This document shows, piece by piece, positions 1-8,659 of a stretch of 64,000 nt of DNA (positions within the stretch are counted from its first letter, which is position 1; every line of letters starts with the position of its first letter). The DNA is from Amycolatopsis roodepoortensis (GTDB lineage Bacteria; Actinomycetota; Actinomycetes; Mycobacteriales; Pseudonocardiaceae), in the NCBI RefSeq assembly GCF_014873915.1, contig NZ_JADBEJ010000005.1, positions 1,612,001-1,676,000 on the forward strand, in the 5' to 3' direction. Below the pieces are notes generated by a model that made no database searches, was not told where the DNA came from, and saw only the letters and a list, made by a program, of their open reading frames with translations. A program made the position numbers and the translations under genes.

Positions 1-1238
1 CCGAACTGCCGCAGGAGCTGTGGCGCGCCGGCAAGCTGGAGCTTGCCCACGGCGTGACACACCTGCTGCAGGTCATGAGAGTGGCCTTGGCCGGGATGGG
101 AAAGTACCTGGCGGAAGTGGAGTCGCGCGGCACGGAAGACTTGTTCGGCTATGGGAGCGCGGCGTCGTGGCTCGCCGACGTCGCCCGGATCTCCCGGGGC
201 GACGCGCAAGACATGGTGAACCGGGCCCTGGCCTTGAACCCCGCGCCGAGCGTCGGCGGCGCGGGCGCCGTGTTCGCGCCCGCGACAGCCGCCGCGGCCG
301 ACGACGGCGCGATCGGTGAGCAGCACATCGACCTGATCCTGGACATCCTGCGCAAAATCCCGTCCGACGTGCCCATGGACGAACGCGACGGCGTGGAGAA
401 GATCCTCGCCGACCTCGCCCGCAACGCCGGGCCGAAAGAGATCGCCGAGGTCGGAGCCGACCTGCTCGCACACCTCGACCCCGATGGGAACGAGCCGAAG
501 GACCCAGAACCGAAGCCGCCGCGCCGCGAGGTGTTCGTCGAGCGCCGCAAGGACGGCTTCTGGAAGCTCTCCGGCCTTCTCGACCCCGAGACCGGCGCCC
601 GCACCGCTGCCGCACTGGACGCCTTCGGAGCGAAGCGGCCGGTCGACGAGTTCGGTCAAGCCGACCACCGGACCATGCCCCAGCGCCGAGGCGACGCGTG
701 GGCCGACCTCCTCGACCTCGCCATCGCCTGCCCCGACCAACCGGGCACCTCCGGCTACCGCACGCTGGTGCACGTGACCGTCGGGCTCGATGCCCTGAAG
801 ACCGGGCTCGGGACAGCATGCCTCGACTTCGTCGGCCGGATCACCGCCCGCGAAGCCCGGCTGGCCGCTTGCGATTGTTTGATGATCCCGGTGGTGCTCG
901 GCGCCGCCGGTGAGCCTCTCGATGTCGGACGGATGAAACGCTTCGTCACCCCCGCCCAACGCCGGGCCTTGAACGTCCGCGACGGTGGTTGCGCCTTCCC
1001 TGGCTGCCATCGGGCGCCGAAGCACTGTCACGCCCACCATATTCGGCATTGGGCAGACGGTGGTCCCACCGATCTCCGGAACCTGGTCCTGCTTTGTTCC
1101 TTCCACCACCGGCTCATCCACCACGGTGACTGGCAGGTCCGAATGGCGCCGGACGGCATACCGGAATTCGTGCCGCCTCAATACCTCGATCCGCTACAGG
1201 TGCCACGGCGCAACACTCTCCACCGCGTCGCGACTTGA
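1..1238 (+). CDS. DUF222/HNH endonuclease domain protein, 5'-truncated
   Basis: The reading frame is open from the first base, so the true start lies outside the window; the GTG at 54 is an internal valine or an unlikely start. About 411 residues are visible. The N-terminal two thirds is the helical DUF222 region. The C-terminal part, from about residue 329 of the visible frame, is an HNH nuclease module: a CAFPGC zinc knuckle, the HxxHH segment HAHHIRHW, then CSFHHRLIH. In this large actinobacterial family (relatives of mycobacterial REP13E12 proteins) the domain is a metal-dependent nuclease, but roles are mostly unproven. The next gene is convergent. The family call is secure; the biological role is not. 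Confidence 0.85.
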   Translation, partial: ELPQELWRAGKLELAHGVTHLLQVMRVALAGMGKYLAEVESRGTEDLFGYGSAASWLADVARISRGDAQDMVNRALALNPAPSVGGAGAVFAPATAAAADDGAIGEQHIDLILDILRKIPSDVPMDERDGVEKILADLARNAGPKEIAEVGADLLAHLDPDGNEPKDPEPKPPRREVFVERRKDGFWKLSGLLDPETGARTAAALDAFGAKRPVDEFGQADHRTMPQRRGDAWADLLDLAIACPDQPGTSGYRTLVHVTVGLDALKTGLGTACLDFVGRITAREARLAACDCLMIPVVLGAAGEPLDVGRMKRFVTPAQRRALNVRDGGCAFPGCHRAPKHCHAHHIRHWADGGPTDLRNLVLLCSFHHRLIHHGDWQVRMAPDGIPEFVPPQYLDPLQVPRRNTLHRVAT

Positions 1239-1473
1239 TCCCACACCCGAGGAGCCCGCCGACCGCACCGGCGACGGGCTCCTCGGCATGCCCATATGCG
1301 GCCTGGATGACAGCGAGTGCCGAGTCTCGCGAGACCTTCGCACGCTGAGGGTCAGGGCGAAAGCGGCGGACGCGGCGGGCGGTCCACTCACGACCGCCTG
1401 CTGAACTGAGTGTCACGAACCTCACCAAGCCGGCCCGGCAGCGACTGAGGCCCTTACCTACCCCCGAAACACC

Positions 1474-1851
1474 TCACTGCCACTCGGACCCCTCGAAATA
1501 AACGGCCGCCGGAGTCCCCCGATTTCCCGTCATCTGATCCAGCGCCCACGCCCGCCCGAAATCGGCCAGTGCGGGACCCGACCAATAGCCGGAGATACTG
1601 ATTCCCTTCCACAGCGGCATCTTCGGCCCATTCAGGGTTCCGTGACTGACCTGCACCTGCACCGCGCCTTCCACCCAGGTGAAGACGAAATGCGCGTACA
1701 TGAACATCCACGCCTGCCTGCCCAGCAGATCGCGCGCGAGCACCGGCCCCTCGGAGGGATAGGGCGCCGTGTAGATGACTTGTTTCCGGCCGCTCCGGTA
1801 ACTGATCTCCTGCGCCGTGACACCGGGAGGAAGCATTGACGGCTCTGCCAC
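1474..1851 (-). CDS. Hypothetical protein, 125 aa
   Basis: The protein starts at a GTG behind a good GGAGGA ribosome site at 1858-1863. It has no signal peptide and no convincing membrane span. It is rich in aromatic residues (several W, Y and F) and reads as a compact single domain; I do not recognise a family. The candidate 30-codon ORF ending at 1855 lies just upstream on the same strand, and its last codons contain this gene's ribosome site, which suggests a two-gene transcript. Codon use in the first half is less GC-biased than in the core genes that follow, so it may be an accessory gene. Confidence 0.6.
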   Translation of the reverse strand: MAEPSMLPPGVTAQEISYRSGRKQVIYTAPYPSEGPVLARDLLGRQAWMFMYAHFVFTWVEGAVQVQVSHGTLNGPKMPLWKGISISGYWSGPALADFGRAWALDQMTGNRGTPAAVYFEGSEWQ

Positions 1852-1854
1852 TCG

Positions 1855-1947
1855 TCAGTCCTCCACGATGGTGATCGTGCCGTGCCCGTCGCAGCCCGCA
1901 CAGCCCTTTCCGTCACAATCACCACATACCGAGGTAAGATAATCCAT
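1855..1947 (-). CDS. Candidate 30-aa double-CxxC microprotein
   Basis: An ATG at 1947 opens a 30-codon frame ending in TGA at 1857-1855, 3 nt before the next GTG start. The peptide carries CGDC and then CAGC, with glycine-rich surroundings (CDGKGCAGCDGHG) that recall the zinc-binding CxxCxGxG repeats of DnaJ. Four cysteines in two CxxC pairs could hold one Zn2+. The ribosome site upstream of the ATG is weak. The frame continues upstream of the ATG to a TAA without another start codon and reads plausibly there too, so it could be the remnant of a longer gene. Function unknown. Confidence 0.4.
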   Translation of the reverse strand: MDYLTSVCGDCDGKGCAGCDGHGTITIVED

Positions 1948-2084
1948 AATTCGGAATCCGTCCGCGTCGAAGTGCCCGAAGTACCCGCATTACCTCGTGA
2001 ACACGGGGCTCAAGTTAGCCAGCACGAAGACATCAGGACAAGCCGAACGAAGCCAGTCCATTCCGATGGATTACAAATCCCGAA

Positions 2085-3290
2085 TTATTGCAGCAACGCA
2101 ACGCATTCGACGTGGTGCGTCATCGGGAAAGCGTCGAAGGCGCGCAGATCCACCAGCCCGTATCCGTGCCCGGCGAACAGCGCGATATCCCGCGCCAGCG
2201 CCGCGGGGTCGCACGCCACGTAGACGATCCGGTCGGGCGAACCCTCCACAATGGACTCCACGACGGCCTTGCCCGCGCCCTTGCGCGGCGGGTCGAGGAC
2301 GACGACGTCGACCGGTTTCGGGGCATCGGCCAGCAGGTGCTCGACCTTGCCGGAGCGCCAGCGGACCTGCGGGAGGTCGGCCAGGTTCTCCTCGCCGTCG
2401 GCGACGGCACGGCGGCCGGATTCGACGGCCAGGACGCGCCCGCGCGGGCCGACCTGCTCGGCGAGCACCGACGCGAAGAGGCCGACACCGGCGTAAAGGT
2501 CCCACGCCACGCCGTCACGTGGCGCCTCCGCCCATTCCGCGACGACGGCGGCGAGCGCGTCCGCGGCGGCCGGGTGGACCTGCCAGAAGCCGTGGGCGTC
2601 CAGGCGCCAGTCGCGGCCGGCGGCGTGCTGCACGGCGATCCCACCGGCCAGCTGCCGCGAGCGGGTCTTCCCGTGGACCGTCGACAGGTCGCGAAGGTGC
2701 ACCTGTCCCTCGCCGTCCTTGGTGACCTCGATTTCGCTGCCGGGCCGCCAGTTGCGCGACACGACGTCGTCGAGCGCGCCCGGGACGGTGATCGGGCAGT
2801 CGTCGATCGCGATCACGCGGTGACTGTGGTGCGCGCGGAAGCCGGCCTTGCCGTCCTTGCCCGCGACGAGCCGGACGCGGCTGCGCCAGTCCAGCGGCCC
2901 GCCGTCGAGCGCTTCGACGACGACCTCGCGGTCGATCCCGGCCAGCCTCTTCAGCTGCTCCATGACCACCGCGGCCTTGAGTTCACGTTGATGCCCGGGC
3001 GTGGCGTGCTGCCAGTCGCAGCCGCCGCACTCCCCCGGCGCCGCGAGCGGGCACGGCGGCTCCACACGTTCCGGGGATGCTTCGAGGACCTCGATCGCGT
3101 CGGCGCGGCAGAACGAGCCGCCCTTGTCCTCGGTGACCGTGGCCAGCACCCGCTCGCCGGGCAGGGCGTGCCGCACGAACACGACCCGGCCCTCCGCCCG
3201 TGCGACGCAGTGGCCGCCGTGCGCGACCGCGCCGACCTCCAGCTCGATGGTTCGTCCGAGCCAGGTGCCGGTCGACGCGTCCACACTCAT
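2085..3290 (-). CDS. TRAM-domain class I SAM-dependent RNA (uracil-C5) methyltransferase
   Basis: 401 aa, TrmA/RlmCD family (Rv2689c position). An N-terminal TRAM-like beta barrel covers about residues 1-60. It is followed by the iron-sulfur cysteines C-x7-CGGC before WQH, with a fourth candidate in IDDCPI. The SAM-binding motif is DLYAGVGLFAS. The catalytic region has DPPRKG and the nucleophilic cysteine in CDPAALARD near residue 360. The start ATG overlaps the stop of the upstream permease gene (ATGA), so translation is probably coupled. The likely reaction is 5-methyluridine formation in rRNA or tRNA. The exact target base cannot be read from sequence. Confidence 0.9.
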   Translation of the reverse strand: MSVDASTGTWLGRTIELEVGAVAHGGHCVARAEGRVVFVRHALPGERVLATVTEDKGGSFCRADAIEVLEASPERVEPPCPLAAPGECGGCDWQHATPGHQRELKAAVVMEQLKRLAGIDREVVVEALDGGPLDWRSRVRLVAGKDGKAGFRAHHSHRVIAIDDCPITVPGALDDVVSRNWRPGSEIEVTKDGEGQVHLRDLSTVHGKTRSRQLAGGIAVQHAAGRDWRLDAHGFWQVHPAAADALAAVVAEWAEAPRDGVAWDLYAGVGLFASVLAEQVGPRGRVLAVESGRRAVADGEENLADLPQVRWRSGKVEHLLADAPKPVDVVVLDPPRKGAGKAVVESIVEGSPDRIVYVACDPAALARDIALFAGHGYGLVDLRAFDAFPMTHHVECVALLQ

Positions 3291-5314
3291 TCTGCTTTGT
3301 CCTTCGTTTTCTCGGGTTGCTTGACGACCGGGGAGAACCCACGCCGCACGTCGCCCGCCGCCGGGCGGGCCTTCCGGTCGCGTTTGATCGCCTTTTCCGA
3401 CGATTCGAGCTGCCACGGCACGCTCGTCACCATCACGCCAGGCTGGAACAGGAGCCTGCCCTTGAGCCGCAGGGCGCTCTGGTTGTGCAGGACCTGCTCC
3501 CACCAGTGCCCGACCACGTACTCGGGGATGAACACGGTCACCACGTTGCGCGGGTTGTCGCCGCGGACGCGTTTCACGTAGTCCAGCACCGGCTTCGTGA
3601 TCTCGCGATACGGCGATTCGATCACCTTCAGCGGCACCTTGAAATTGTGGTCGTCCCATTCCTGGACGAGTTTGCGGGTCTCGGCGTCGTCGACGTTCAC
3701 CGTGACGGCTTCGAGGACGTCCGGCCGCACGGCCTTGGCGTAGGAAAGCGCGCGCAGGGTCGGCAGGTGCAGTTTCGAAATCAGCACGATCGCGTGGTTG
3801 CGCGAGGGCAATACGGTCGGTTTGCGGTCCATCTCGCGCAATTCCTCGGCGACCCGGTCGTAGTGCTTCCGGATGGCGGTCATCAGCGCGTAGATCGCCA
3901 CCATCGCCGCGATCGCGATCCAGGCGCCGAGCAGGAACTTCGTCACCAGCACGATGATCAGCACGGTGCCGGTCATGGTGAGGCCGATCGCGTTGACCGT
4001 CTGCGAACGCCGCATCCGCCGCCGCACCGCCGGATCGGTTTCCCTGGCCAGCAGCCGGTTCCAGTGCCGGATCATGCCGGCCTGGCTGATCGTGAAGGAG
4101 ACGAACACTCCCACGATGTACAGCTGGATCAGCTTGGTGACCTCGGCGTCGAACGCGATGATCAGCACCAGCGCGAACGCCGACAGGAACAGGATGCCGT
4201 TGGAGAAGGCCAGCCGGTCGCCCCGGGTGTGCAGCTGACGCGGCAGGTAGCGGTCCTGCGCGAGGATCGAGCCGAGCACCGGGAAACCGTTGAACGCGGT
4301 GTTCGCGGCCAGCAGCAGGATGATGCCGGTGGCGAAGGAGATGTAGTAGAACGCGGGGGTGAAGTCGGCGAACACCGCCTGCGCGATCTGCGCGACGATC
4401 GTCTTCTGCTCGTAGCCCGCCGGCGTGCCGGTGAGCTGCGTCTCCGGGTGCTCGGCGAATTTGACGTCGGTGATGATCGCCAGCGTGATGATGCCGATGA
4501 GCATCGTCACCGCGAGTACACCCATCATCAGCAGGGTGGTGGCGGCGTTCTTCGATTTCGGTTTCTGGAACGCCGGGACACCGTTGCTGATCGCCTCGAC
4601 CCCGGTCAGCGCCGCCGCGCCGGAGGAGAACGTGCGCAGCAACAGGAAGAAGAAGGCGAAACCGGTCAAAGAGGCTTCTTCGTGCAGCTGGAAATCCGCG
4701 CTCTCGGCCCGTATGTCGGCACCGGAGGCCGCCTCGATCAGGCCCCAGATCACCATGCCGAGGATGCCGATGATGAACCCGTAGGTCGGGATCGCGAACG
4801 CTTTGCCCGATTCGCGCACTCCGCGAAGATTCAGCGCGGTCAGCACGACCACGATGACGACCGCGGCGATCACCTTGTGCTGCGCCACCCAGGGAATGGC
4901 CGAACCGATGTTCGCCACGCCGGACGACGTCGACACCGCGACGGTGAGCACGTAATCGACCAGCAGCGCGCTGGCGACGGTGAGCCCGAATTTGCCGCCC
5001 AGGTTGGTGTTCGCGACTTCGTAGTCGCCGCCACCACTGGGATAGGCGTGCACGTTCTGCCGGTAGGAGGCGACCACCACCAGCATGACGAGCGCGACGG
5101 CGACGCCGATCCACGGCGCGAACGCGTACGCGGACAATCCGGCGACGCTGAGGGTCAGAAAGATCTCCTCAGGCGCGTAGGCGACGCTCGACAACGCGTC
5201 GGACGCGAAAATCGGCAGCGCGATGCGCTTCGGCAGCAGCGTATGCGAGAGGCGGTCACTCCGGAATGGACGTCCGAGGACGAGCCGCTTCAATACGGTC
5301 GGGAACTTCGACAC
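3287..5314 (-). CDS. APC-superfamily permease, probable KimA-like K+ importer
   Basis: 675 aa, with about 12 hydrophobic spans in the first 470 residues and a soluble C-terminal domain of about 200 residues. This is the architecture of the KimA (YdaO) potassium importers rather than of plain amino-acid permeases. The N-terminal half has the APC glycine-rich TM1 region (ASDALSSVAYAPEE) and YPSGGGDYEVA. The gene diverges from two TrkA-type nucleotide-binding genes, which supports K+ transport. The GTG start has a TAGTCT -10 box (5326-5321) 6 nt upstream, indicating a leaderless transcript. The gene overlaps the following methyltransferase gene by 4 nt. K+ as substrate is inferred from family and context. 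Confidence 0.8.
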   Translation of the reverse strand: MSKFPTVLKRLVLGRPFRSDRLSHTLLPKRIALPIFASDALSSVAYAPEEIFLTLSVAGLSAYAFAPWIGVAVALVMLVVVASYRQNVHAYPSGGGDYEVANTNLGGKFGLTVASALLVDYVLTVAVSTSSGVANIGSAIPWVAQHKVIAAVVIVVVLTALNLRGVRESGKAFAIPTYGFIIGILGMVIWGLIEAASGADIRAESADFQLHEEASLTGFAFFFLLLRTFSSGAAALTGVEAISNGVPAFQKPKSKNAATTLLMMGVLAVTMLIGIITLAIITDVKFAEHPETQLTGTPAGYEQKTIVAQIAQAVFADFTPAFYYISFATGIILLLAANTAFNGFPVLGSILAQDRYLPRQLHTRGDRLAFSNGILFLSAFALVLIIAFDAEVTKLIQLYIVGVFVSFTISQAGMIRHWNRLLARETDPAVRRRMRRSQTVNAIGLTMTGTVLIIVLVTKFLLGAWIAIAAMVAIYALMTAIRKHYDRVAEELREMDRKPTVLPSRNHAIVLISKLHLPTLRALSYAKAVRPDVLEAVTVNVDDAETRKLVQEWDDHNFKVPLKVIESPYREITKPVLDYVKRVRGDNPRNVVTVFIPEYVVGHWWEQVLHNQSALRLKGRLLFQPGVMVTSVPWQLESSEKAIKRDRKARPAAGDVRRGFSPVVKQPEKTKDKAE

Positions 5315-5320
5315 CGCAGA

Positions 5321-5326
5321 AGACTA
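5321..5326 (-). promoter_or_regulatory. -10 box of leaderless APC permease transcript
   Basis: TAGTCT on the minus strand, 6 nt before the GTG start at 5314. This fits the TANNNT consensus and the spacing expected if transcription starts at the start codon. Confidence 0.55.
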
Positions 5327-5411
5327 ACGGTCCGCCCCCAAGGTAGGTTCGGCGCTGGTATGTCTGGGTACCTGCGGACGGGTGAACGTCCGACGACGAA
5401 GGAGGCAGGGC

Positions 5412-6077
5412 GTGCACGTGGTGATCATGGGATGCGGCCGGGTAGGCGCATCCCTTGCCGCGGCGCTGGAGCGGCTGGGGCACGAAGTCGCCATCATCGA
5501 CAAGACCCAGCAGGCGTTCCGGCGGCTCGGCAGTGATTTCCACGGTCAGCAGGTGGTCGGCGTCGGCTTCGACCGGCAGGTGCTGATCGAAGCCGGGATC
5601 GAACGCGCGGGGGCTTTCGCGGCGGTGTCCAGCGGCGACAACTCCAACATCATCTCGGCGCGGGTGGCCAGGGAGAACTTCGGCGTCGACAAGGTCGTCG
5701 CCCGGATCTACGACCACAAACGCGCGGCGGTCTACGAACGGCTCGGCATCCCGACCGTGGCGACCGTGCCGTGGACGACCGACCGGTTCCTGCGCACCCT
5801 CCTCCCCGACGGTGTCGCCTCGGTGTGGCGGGACCCGTCCGGCAGCGTGGCGCTCCTGCAGCTCCCGCTGCACGAGGGCTGGGTCGGGCGCAGCGTGCGG
5901 GAACTGCAGGACACCACCGGCGCGCGGGTCGCGTTCATCATGCGGTTCGGCACCGCGGTGCTGCCCGACACCAAGGCCGTGATCCAGGCCGACGACGTCG
6001 TGTACGTCGCCGCGAAATCGGGCACCGTCAGCGACGTGACGACCGTCGCCGCTCGCGAACCGGAAGAGGAGAACTGA
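5412..6077 (+). CDS. ceoB: TrkA-family K+ uptake regulatory protein (CeoB-like)
   Basis: 221 aa. An N-terminal Rossmann RCK-N domain (GCGRVGAS, with an acidic IIDK after beta2) binds NAD(H) or an adenine nucleotide. A C-terminal RCK-C (TrkA-C) domain begins near residue 135. The GTG at 5412 is chosen over the in-frame ATG at 5382 because AAGGAGG (5398-5404) lies 7 nt before it and because HVVIMGCG is the normal family N-terminus. The next trkA gene starts in the stop codon (TGATG). Rv2691 (ceoB) holds this position in mycobacteria. It probably gates the divergent K+ permease as part of a hetero-oligomeric ring. Confidence 0.92.
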   Translation: MHVVIMGCGRVGASLAAALERLGHEVAIIDKTQQAFRRLGSDFHGQQVVGVGFDRQVLIEAGIERAGAFAAVSSGDNSNIISARVARENFGVDKVVARIYDHKRAAVYERLGIPTVATVPWTTDRFLRTLLPDGVASVWRDPSGSVALLQLPLHEGWVGRSVRELQDTTGARVAFIMRFGTAVLPDTKAVIQADDVVYVAAKSGTVSDVTTVAAREPEEEN

Positions 6078-6733
6078 TGCGGGTCGCGATTGCCGGGGCC
6101 GGCGCGGTGGGCCGGTCGATCGCCGCGGAGCTGATCGACGGGCGGCACCAGGTGATGCTCATCGAACGTGAGGCCGACCAGTTCGAGCCGCACACCGTGG
6201 AGCAGGCGGACTGGGTGCTCGGCGACGCGTGCGAGGTGTCGATCCTGGAGGAGTCCGGGATCGAGGAGTGCGACGTCGTGATCGCCGCCACCGGCGACGA
6301 CAAGGCGAACCTGGTGGTCTCGCTGCTGGCGAAGACCGAGTTCGCGGTGCGCCGGGTGGTGGCGCGGGTGAACAACCCGGCCAACGAGTGGCTGTTCAAC
6401 GACGCCTGGGGCGTCGACGTCGCCGTGTCGACCCCGCGGATGCTCGCGGCGATGGTCGAGGAGGCGGTGAGCGTCGGCGATCTGGTGCGGCTGATGACGT
6501 TCCGCCAGAGCCAGGCCAACCTCGTCGAGCTCACCCTGCCGGAGGAGACCCCGCTGGCGGGCAAGGCGGTCAGCGAGCTCAACCTGCCGCGTGACGCCGC
6601 GCTGGTGACGATCCTGCGCGGCGACCGCGTGATCGTGCCGCAGCCCGAGGACCCGCTGGAGCCGGGCGACGAGCTGCTCTTCGTGGCGACTTCGGACGTG
6701 GAACCGGAGATCCGGACCGCGCTGGGCTATTAG
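6077..6733 (+). CDS. ceoC: TrkA-family K+ uptake regulatory protein (CeoC-like)
   Basis: 218 aa, a second RCK protein: Rossmann motif GAGAVGRS at the N-terminus, acidic ligand in LIERE, and an RCK-C domain in the last 80 residues. The ATG overlaps the previous TGA by one base, so the two subunits are probably made at equal levels. Its stop codon overlaps the stop of the convergent DUF3159 gene (6730-6732). Together with ceoB and the APC permease it forms a compact potassium module, conserved as Rv2690c-Rv2692. Confidence 0.92.
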   Translation: MRVAIAGAGAVGRSIAAELIDGRHQVMLIEREADQFEPHTVEQADWVLGDACEVSILEESGIEECDVVIAATGDDKANLVVSLLAKTEFAVRRVVARVNNPANEWLFNDAWGVDVAVSTPRMLAAMVEEAVSVGDLVRLMTFRQSQANLVELTLPEETPLAGKAVSELNLPRDAALVTILRGDRVIVPQPEDPLEPGDELLFVATSDVEPEIRTALGY

Positions 6734-7458
6734 TTGTCGACGGCGGGCGCCTGCGCGTACTTCGCGCGCAGGCGCGCCTCGATCTCTTCGTCGGTCTCTT
6801 CGCGCGGGGCCTCTTCGGCCAATGCCTTGAGGTGCTTGTCCGACCGCCGCACCGCCCAGACGACCGTGAGCAGGCCGAGCGCGTACAGCGGGTAGCCCAT
6901 CGCGATCTTCGCGAAGGCCAGCCAGCCGGTGTAGTCCTCGTCGTAAAGCCAGCGCTGCACGACGAACCGGGCGCCGAAGATCAGCGCCATCGCGGCGGTC
7001 GCGATCGAGTACGAGATCAGCGACTTCTTGTCCTTGCGCCAGGCGTGGCCGCTGCCGTTGAGCGCGTTCCACACCACGCCGGCGAGCGGCCAGCGGACGA
7101 CGATCGAGAGCACGAAGACGCCGCAGTAGACCAGGCTCGTCCAGATGCCGAACAGGAAGAAGCCCTTGGCCGATCCGGTCCGGTACGCGATGAACGCCGC
7201 GATCGCCACCCCGAAGAACCCGGAGATCGCGGGCTGCAACGGCTCCTTGCGCACGATCCGCAGCACGGTGATCGCCACCGCGCTGCCCACCGCGGCCCAG
7301 ATCCCCACCGTGAGCCCGAAGATCGCGTTCGCGATCACGAACACGATGACCGGCAGCGAGGAATAGAACAGCCCCGACAGCCCGCCCATCTGTTCCAGCA
7401 GGGTGGGCTGGGGTTTCTTGTCTTCGGTCTTCTCTTCGCCGCCGACGGGTTCAGTCAC
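6730..7458 (-). CDS. DUF3159 integral membrane protein
   Basis: 242 aa. A charged N-terminus is followed by about five to six hydrophobic spans between residues 35 and 205, then an acidic/basic C-terminal tail (EETDEEIEARLRAKY). Matches the actinobacterial DUF3159 family (Rv2693c position). Function unknown. It begins 9 nt after the OB-fold gene on the same strand, so the two are probably co-transcribed. It starts with GTG and has no clear ribosome site. Confidence 0.85.
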   Translation of the reverse strand: MTEPVGGEEKTEDKKPQPTLLEQMGGLSGLFYSSLPVIVFVIANAIFGLTVGIWAAVGSAVAITVLRIVRKEPLQPAISGFFGVAIAAFIAYRTGSAKGFFLFGIWTSLVYCGVFVLSIVVRWPLAGVVWNALNGSGHAWRKDKKSLISYSIATAAMALIFGARFVVQRWLYDEDYTGWLAFAKIAMGYPLYALGLLTVVWAVRRSDKHLKALAEEAPREETDEEIEARLRAKYAQAPAVDN

Positions 7459-7467
7459 GATGCGGGA

Positions 7468-7848
7468 TCAACTCACAGGGCTCTGAAGTTCGTAATAGGG
7501 GTTGTACAGCACCTTCTGACCATCACGTTCGGCCATCCGGCCGCGCACCTTGATGGTTCGCCCGGGTTCGATCCCGGGGATCCGGCGGCGTCCGAGCCAG
7601 ATTAGCGTCACACCCTGTGTGCCGTCGAACAGCTCGGCCTGCAGCGTCGCCGCCTCGTTGGTCGGGCAGAGCTCCACGCTGCGGAGTCTCCCGAGCACCG
7701 TCACCTCTTGCCCCGACCGGCAGTCGCAGGCGCGCTGCGCTCCGCCGGCCTCGGATTCTTCGGACAGATCGTCGGCGTCGAGATCCTCGACGTCGCTGGT
7801 CAGCTTGCGGACCAGCCGGCTGAAGTAGCCGCCGTCTTTGGCGGACAT
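7468..7848 (-). CDS. OB-fold nucleic-acid-binding domain protein
   Basis: 126 aa. From about residue 45 the sequence reads as a tRNA_anti-like OB fold: VTVLGRLRSVEL, LFDGTQGVTLIWLGRRRIPGIEPGRTIKVRGRM. The ATG at 7848 has AGGAGC 6 nt upstream; longer in-frame extensions run into a probable intergenic region. Corresponds in position to Rv2694c. It is first in a two-gene unit with DUF3159 and diverges from the alpha/beta-hydrolase-like gene. Likely binds single-stranded nucleic acid; the partner is unknown. Confidence 0.8.
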   Translation of the reverse strand: MSAKDGGYFSRLVRKLTSDVEDLDADDLSEESEAGGAQRACDCRSGQEVTVLGRLRSVELCPTNEAATLQAELFDGTQGVTLIWLGRRRIPGIEPGRTIKVRGRMAERDGQKVLYNPYYELQSPVS

Positions 7849-7951
7849 AACGGTGCTCCTGTGCTCCGGGGCCCCCGACTTGAACGGCCCGTGCGTAATC
7901 CAGCGTAACTGTGCTCCGACCAGGAGAACGGGTTTAGGGGAATATCGCAAC

Positions 7952-8659
7952 GTGACCTCCGCTATTCCGCCTACGACGGCAGTAGTACTCCCCGGCACCG
8001 GGTCCGACGAAGTGTTCGTGCGCGCCGTGTTCGCCGGTCCGCTGCGGGCGCTCGGCATCCGGTTGATCGCCCCGCCGCCGCCTCCCGGTGACCGGCTCGC
8101 CGAGGGCTATCTCGAGGAGCTCGACAGGCTGGCCGACGAGCACGGTCCGCTGCTCGTCGGCGGTATCTCGTTCGGCGCACATCTGTCGGCGGAGTGGGCG
8201 GTGCGCGAGCCGGCCCGCTGCACCGGCCTGCTGGCCGCGCTCCCGGCCTGGAACGGCCCGGCCGGGCGAGCACCCGCGTCGCTCGCCGCGCGGCTGTCAG
8301 CGGATCTGGTGGCCGAAAACGGGGTCGACGGCGCGCTGGCGGAATCCTCCGACGGCGTGCCGGAATGGCTTTCGGCGGAACTCGGCCGCGCGTGGCGTCG
8401 GCACGGTGACGGTTTGGCGGCGAGCCTGCGGACGGCGGCGGCCCATCCCGCGCCGTCGCTCGAAGACCTGAAGGGTCTCGACGTGCCCGCGGGGATCGGC
8501 GCGTGCGTCGACGATCCGATCCATCCGGCGGAGGTCGCCCGCGCCTGGGCGGACGCCCTGCCGCGCGCCGAGGTCGGCGAGTCGACGCTCACCGCCCTCG
8601 GCGCGGACCGGGAATCGCTGGGCCGGGCGACCGTCCTGGCCTGGCTGAAGGCTCGCTAG
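7952..8659 (+). CDS. Alpha/beta-hydrolase-fold protein (Rv2695-like)
   Basis: 235 aa. It starts like an alpha/beta hydrolase (VVLPGTGSDEVF, where the oxyanion loop would be) and has the nucleophile elbow GISFGAH near residue 73. It lacks an obvious catalytic acid-histidine pair near the C-terminus, so activity is uncertain. The GTG at 7952 is the first start that leaves a reasonable gap to the divergent OB-fold gene. Its TAG stop is shared with the convergent DUF3710 stop through the palindrome CTAG (8656-8659). Position matches Rv2695. Confidence 0.7.
   Translation: MTSAIPPTTAVVLPGTGSDEVFVRAVFAGPLRALGIRLIAPPPPPGDRLAEGYLEELDRLADEHGPLLVGGISFGAHLSAEWAVREPARCTGLLAALPAWNGPAGRAPASLAARLSADLVAENGVDGALAESSDGVPEWLSAELGRAWRRHGDGLAASLRTAAAHPAPSLEDLKGLDVPAGIGACVDDPIHPAEVARAWADALPRAEVGESTLTALGADRESLGRATVLAWLKAR

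Noticed and set aside
3200..5536. Very long open frames opposite the APC permease, and similar long antisense frames opposite suhB, the RND exporter and others
   Set aside because: High-GC DNA gives long antisense frames. These are rich in Arg, His and Asp, lack domains, and their real strand carries clear families.
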